From positions 30,021 to 94,020 of the forward strand of contig SHUM01000005.1 in assembly GCA_009691245.1 (NCBI GenBank): 64,000 bases of DNA. Reading direction: 5' to 3'. Origin of the DNA: Acidobacteriota bacterium (GTDB lineage: Bacteria > Acidobacteriota > Terriglobia > 2-12-FULL-54-10). The translations under genes and the position numbers were made by a program. This document shows, in pieces, positions 60,688 through 64,000 of this stretch. A model generated the notes under the pieces. The model was not told the DNA's origin, made no database searches, and was given only the letters and a program-made list of their open reading frames with translations. The first letter of the stretch is position 1. Each line of letters opens with the position of its first letter.

Positions 60688-62829
60688 ATGCCTCAAGGCG
60701 TGGCTACAACTCGCGGGGCATTGGTGCGGAAATTGGTGCGGAAGAAGCTGGGGGGGGATGCTCGCACGCGCTTGCTCCTCTGGGTATTCGGCGCGCTGCT
60801 GGCGGCATTGCTAGCTGGACCCCTGGCTGGACCCCTTGTTGTAACCGGATACGCCGCGCGCGGCGACAGCGAATACAACGCTGGACAGAAGGCTGAACAG
60901 GCCAATGATCTGGATGAGGCTTTCCGTCAGTTTGGCTTGGCCGTGAACGCCGATTCCAACAATGCAAAATTCCTGATCGCCTACGAGCGGGTAAAACTGC
61001 AAGCCGCTGGCACCCATGTAACTCGCGGAAACCATTTGCGCGATGCCGGGCAGTTGCAGGACGCGGCGCTCGAATACGAGATGGCCAGTTCGATTGATCC
61101 GGGCAATCATGCCGCGCGCCAATCATTGGCGGCGGTGCGTGCCCAGATCCGCCAGCGGCAGGAAGGCACTGTGGCCGCCGACGCTTTTGACGGCCCGGAT
61201 TCGGCGGATTCGCTCGGACCACCGCAGTTGCAGCCGCTTTCCCGCGCGCCCATCAACACGCGCATGACCAACGACAGCCGGATTATTTTGGAGACCATCG
61301 CCAAGCTGGCCGGCGTGAACATGCTCTTCCATGCCGACTTCCAGTCGAAGCGCATCACCGTCGAGTTAAATAATGTTACGCTCGAAGAGGCACTCGATCA
61401 GGTGATGGTGCTCACCAAGAACTTCTGGAAGGTACTCACGCGCAACACGATTTATGTGATCCCTGATACGGCCGTCAACCGCCGCGAGCAGGAGCAACAG
61501 GTCATCAAGACCATCTATCTCTCCAATACCATCACGCCGCAGGAATTGACGGAAGTGGTAACGGCCATCCGCACGCTGCTGGAGACTCGGCGCATCCAGC
61601 AGATCAACTCGATGAACGCCATTATCATCCGCGATACGCCGGACAAAGTGGCTCTGGCCGAGAAGATCATCCACGATGTGGACAAGGCTAAGGCCGAAGT
61701 GATCGTCGATATCGCGGTGCTGGAGACGCGGCGCGACAAGACACGCAGTCTGGGCTTCGGGCTCGGCAGTCCGGGCATCACTATTCCGCTGACGTTTAAT
61801 CCGAACAAGACGACGACAACCAACACCACGACCCCGGATGCGGACGGCAACCCGGTGACCACGCCCAGCACCACGACTACGACGGGTAATACGGTTCCCT
61901 TGGATCGTCTGGGAAATTTGAGCACGGACGACTGGTCCCTTACGCTTCCCGGCGGGCGACTGGATGCGATTCTGGGAGACTCGCAGACCCGCATTTTACA
62001 GCGGCCCGAGGTGCGCGCCTCCGATGGGCTGAAGGCCACGCTGCGCATCGGCGACCGCGTGCCGATTGCCACCGGCGCCTTTCAGGGTGGAGCCACCGGC
62101 GGGATCAATTCGTTGGTGCAGACACAGTTTCAGTACACCGATGTAGGTGTGAATCTGGACGTAACTCCCAAAGTCCATCAGAACAACGAAATTACTTTGA
62201 AGGTGCGCGTGGAAATCTCCGCCGTAACCGGCCGCGTGAAAATTGGCGACATCGAGCAGCCCGTGATCGGCCAGCGCGTGATCGAGCATGACATCCGGCT
62301 GCGCGAAGGCGAAGTGAATGTTTTAGGCGGCATCTTCCAGACGCAGAACACCAAGGGCATCAGCGGCATTCCCGGCCTGTCGGATATTCCGCTGCTGAAA
62401 TATCTGTTCTCGAACGTCAGCGACACGCTGGTCGAGAACGAAGTGCTGATCGTACTGCGCCCGCGCACCGTGCGACTGCCGGACATACTCCCGGAAAATC
62501 TGCGCGCCGTGGATGTGGGTACGGAAGGCGATGTGCGACTGCGCAGCCCGCGCGAGTTGCCCGACCCTGCGGCGCCCGCGCCGGAGCCGTTGCCGGCCCA
62601 GCCCCCAAGCCCCGCGCCTCCCGCTGCAACCAGTCCTGCTGCTCCTGCAACCCCGGCTGCTCCATCTGACCCAGTAGCCGAGCCTGAGCAGGGGACGTCA
62701 GAGCCCTTGGCATCTCCAGCGCAGCCGGTTCCACAGGCGTTCCCCACCACTCCGACCAGGCCTGGAATGCCTGGAATGCCGATCCCGCCGCAGGCTCATC
62801 GGCAGGTGGCCGCGGCCTTGGTAGCTTAA
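60688..62829 (+). CDS. gspD: Secretin (GspD/PilQ type) with TPR-like N-terminus
   Basis: 713 aa from ATG 60688, chosen because GGAGGAAG lies just upstream; an ATG at 60664 or TTG at 60652 would lengthen it. An N-terminal membrane segment, TPR-like repeats (QANDLDEAFRQFGLAVNADS, DAALEYEMASSIDPGNHAAR), a secretin short domain and N1-type domains (QQVIKTIYLSNTITPQELTE), a Thr-rich loop, then the secretin core (GGRLDAILGDSQTRILQRPE; VNVLGGIFQTQNTKGISGIP) and a Pro/Ala-rich tail. Outer-membrane channel of type II secretion or type IV pilus systems. First gene of the run. Confidence 0.92.
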   Translation: MPQGVATTRGALVRKLVRKKLGGDARTRLLLWVFGALLAALLAGPLAGPLVVTGYAARGDSEYNAGQKAEQANDLDEAFRQFGLAVNADSNNAKFLIAYERVKLQAAGTHVTRGNHLRDAGQLQDAALEYEMASSIDPGNHAARQSLAAVRAQIRQRQEGTVAADAFDGPDSADSLGPPQLQPLSRAPINTRMTNDSRIILETIAKLAGVNMLFHADFQSKRITVELNNVTLEEALDQVMVLTKNFWKVLTRNTIYVIPDTAVNRREQEQQVIKTIYLSNTITPQELTEVVTAIRTLLETRRIQQINSMNAIIIRDTPDKVALAEKIIHDVDKAKAEVIVDIAVLETRRDKTRSLGFGLGSPGITIPLTFNPNKTTTTNTTTPDADGNPVTTPSTTTTTGNTVPLDRLGNLSTDDWSLTLPGGRLDAILGDSQTRILQRPEVRASDGLKATLRIGDRVPIATGAFQGGATGGINSLVQTQFQYTDVGVNLDVTPKVHQNNEITLKVRVEISAVTGRVKIGDIEQPVIGQRVIEHDIRLREGEVNVLGGIFQTQNTKGISGIPGLSDIPLLKYLFSNVSDTLVENEVLIVLRPRTVRLPDILPENLRAVDVGTEGDVRLRSPRELPDPAAPAPEPLPAQPPSPAPPAATSPAAPATPAAPSDPVAEPEQGTSEPLASPAQPVPQAFPTTPTRPGMPGMPIPPQAHRQVAAALVA

Positions 62830-62838
62830 GGAAGTTTA

Positions 62839-63336
62839 GTGAGGCAGCTAGTCCATTCCGTAAATAGGTCCAGCCTCCATCCCGGTCAGCGCGGATTTAC
62901 GCTGATTGAGCTGGTCGTGGCCACGGCCATTCTGGCCATCTTGTCGATGGTGGCGCTGCCGCTGGCGCGCGTGCAGTTGCGGCGGGCGCAGGAGAAGGAA
63001 TTACGCATTGCGCTGCGCGAGATTCGCACCGCGATTGATAACTATAAAAAGGCCGCCGATCAAGGGCGCATCCAGGTGGAACTGGGCTCGGACGGCTATC
63101 CGCCGGAGCTTGAAGATCTGGTGGAGGGTGTGGAGTTACTGAACACGCCGGACAACAAAAAACTGCGGCTGCTGCGCCGCATTCCGCGCGATCCGCTGAC
63201 CAACTCGACTGAGTGGGGCAAGCGGTCCTATCAGGACGAGCCGGACTCAACGGCTTGGGGCGGCGAAAATGTTTTCGACGTGTTCTCGCAGGCGCAGGGC
63301 ACGGCGCTGGATGGAACAAACTACTCGGAGTGGTAG
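62839..63336 (+). CDS. Type II secretion/pilus pseudopilin
   Basis: 165 aa from GTG 62839, 9 bases after the secretin stop. Prepilin cleavage and methylation site QRGFTLIELVVATAILAIL, with the conserved Gly before Phe and Glu at +5. Helix continues, then a globular part (GYPPELEDLVEGVELLNTPD, LLRRIPRDPLTN) matching the GspG-like pattern. Pseudopilins form the periplasmic pseudopilus that pushes substrates through the secretin. Same strand and close to the next pseudopilin. Confidence 0.9.
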   Translation: MRQLVHSVNRSSLHPGQRGFTLIELVVATAILAILSMVALPLARVQLRRAQEKELRIALREIRTAIDNYKKAADQGRIQVELGSDGYPPELEDLVEGVELLNTPDNKKLRLLRRIPRDPLTNSTEWGKRSYQDEPDSTAWGGENVFDVFSQAQGTALDGTNYSEW

Positions 63337-63352
63337 CTGTCTAGAGATTCGC

Positions 63353-63808
63353 ATGAGGCCAAGAGTAACAATTCGGGAGCATGACGCCGCGGCGCGGACA
63401 GTGTCTCGCGGACGCCTGTTTGGGTTTCGGGGCTTTACGGTCCTCGAACTGATGATCGTCATTACCATCATCCTGGGGCTGTTGTCTGTCGCCATCCCCA
63501 ATTATCAAACCTCCATTCTGCGCTCCAAGGAAGCCGTATTGCGGGATCATCTGTTTACCATGCGGTCTCTGATTGACCAATATACGCTGGATAAGCAGAA
63601 GGCCCCGGAGAGTCTCGGCGACCTGGTTTCCGAGGGGTATCTGCGCGATATCCCCATTGATCCCATCACCCGTTCCAGATCCACCTGGACCACCGAGTCC
63701 GAAGACTCCTCCGTGCTCAGCCCTGACCAGACCGCTCCCGGCATCGCGGATGTCCATAGCGGTTCCTCGCTGCGCAGCCTGGAAGGCACGTCGTACAGTA
63801 CCTGGTAG
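63353..63808 (+). CDS. Pseudopilin, GspG-like
   Basis: 151 aa from ATG 63353, 16 bases after the previous gene. Prepilin motif FGFRGFTVLELMIVITIILG (Phe after Gly, Glu at +5) is followed by IPNYQTSILRSKEAVLRDHL, LRDIPIDPITRS and the calcium-site-like SVLSPDQTAPGIADVHSGSS of major pseudopilin GspG. It ends exactly where a short tandem duplication starts, and a transposase gene begins 110 bases later; the C-terminus ends GTSYSTW like that of its neighbour (TNYSEW), so it looks complete. Confidence 0.9.
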   Translation: MRPRVTIREHDAAARTVSRGRLFGFRGFTVLELMIVITIILGLLSVAIPNYQTSILRSKEAVLRDHLFTMRSLIDQYTLDKQKAPESLGDLVSEGYLRDIPIDPITRSRSTWTTESEDSSVLSPDQTAPGIADVHSGSSLRSLEGTSYSTW

Positions 63809-63820
63809 CAGTACTGGTAG
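63796..63820. repeat. Short tandem duplication at the pseudopilin stop codon
   Basis: CAGTACCTGGTAG (63796-63808) followed at once by CAGTACTGGTAG (63809-63820), one base different in length. The first copy contains the pseudopilin TAG stop. The location suggests insertion of a mobile element beside it, for example one end of the IS next to it. Confidence 0.6.
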
Positions 63821-63918
63821 TACTCCCTCATCATCAAGACCACCAGCGCCGCTGACCTGCCCGGCGATTTCGATACCAGCCGAAGTGAGAGAGAATCTCA
63901 TGAGGGAGGTATTTGAAT

Positions 63919-64000
63919 ATGCCGATGCAGAGGTACAAACCAGAGCAGATCGTAACGGTGTTGCGGCAGGTTGAAGTGGCGGTGGCCAGCGGGAAGACAA
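63919..64000 (+). mobile_element. IS3-family transposase OrfA, N-terminal fragment
   Basis: From ATG 63919 after GAGGGAGG: MPMQRYKPEQIVTVLRQVEV then AVASGKT, cut by the window end. This KPEQI-VLRQVE start is the well-known helix-turn-helix N-terminus of IS3-family (IS407/IS2-like) OrfA. Only the first 27 codons are visible. The 98 bases before it (63821-63918) hold no gene and probably include the IS left end. Confidence 0.8.

Overview
The window looks like a chromosomal segment of a GC-rich Acidobacteriota bacterium (Bryobacter/Koribacter/Solibacter-like). This is inferred from gene content: a SUF-only Fe-S system, squalene-hopene cyclase, a DUF5916 outer-membrane protein, an SBBP beta-propeller protein, a secretin with a TPR-like N-terminus and several families of palindromic intergenic repeats. 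The cell plan is Gram-negative (Lnt, OmpA-like porin, secretin, heptosyltransferase-like enzyme). No rRNA, tRNA or CRISPR array was seen.

Layout. 1-4.1 kb: the end of mtnA, an OmpA-like protein with Ig-like repeats and a strong terminator, then a DsbA-like/MauE-like thiol-redox pair. 4.1-13.9 kb: a long minus-strand run, sufB-C-D-S-U, sufT-like, an IscR-like Rrf2 regulator, mrp, a PLP decarboxylase broken by one TGA, a DUF971 gene and a small hypothetical. It is driven by a near-consensus sigma70 promoter overlapped by a 9-bp direct repeat spaced 22 bp. 14-16.3 kb: an MTHFR-like protein and a nucleotide-sugar dehydrogenase. 16.4-25.8 kb: minus-strand housekeeping genes comEC, rlmD-like, a hypothetical, coaX, birA, valS. 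25.8-29.1 kb: an AT-richer HTH/HNH pair at a G9 tract, a coiled-coil protein and the SBBP protein. 29.1-35.3 kb: amidase, KimA-like K+ transporter, prfB with its programmed frameshift, lnt.

35.4-40.9 kb is a nitrogen-control block: glnA diverges from glnB (Tyr51 PII), with glnD (the PII uridylyltransferase) next door; the glnA/glnB spacer carries two back-to-back promoters. 41-44.3 kb pairs ispH with shc (isoprenoid to hopanoid). 44.3-49 kb: DUF5916 protein, ogt, a zinc dehydrogenase and a zinc-ribbon membrane protein. 49-60.3 kb is more accessory: a secreted lectin-like protein, three genes each broken by one in-frame stop (a membrane/TPR-like gene, a DinB gene, an 80-codon gene), mltG, ruvX, a HEAT-repeat protein, a molybdate-binding-like protein, a Trm112-like protein and a GT9 glycosyltransferase. 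60.7-63.8 kb starts a type II secretion/pilus cluster (secretin plus two pseudopilins), cut at the edge by an IS3-family orfA.

The most unusual signals are: (i) four otherwise intact genes each interrupted by one in-frame stop (one TGA, one TAA, two TAG); (ii) four copies of a roughly 90-bp inverted repeat with an AGAGCCGCGACCGTNAGGGAG-like arm, plus further repeat families including one that reaches into ogt; and (iii) the split HTH-HNH gene at a homopolymer. I did not find a clearly new multi-gene system.
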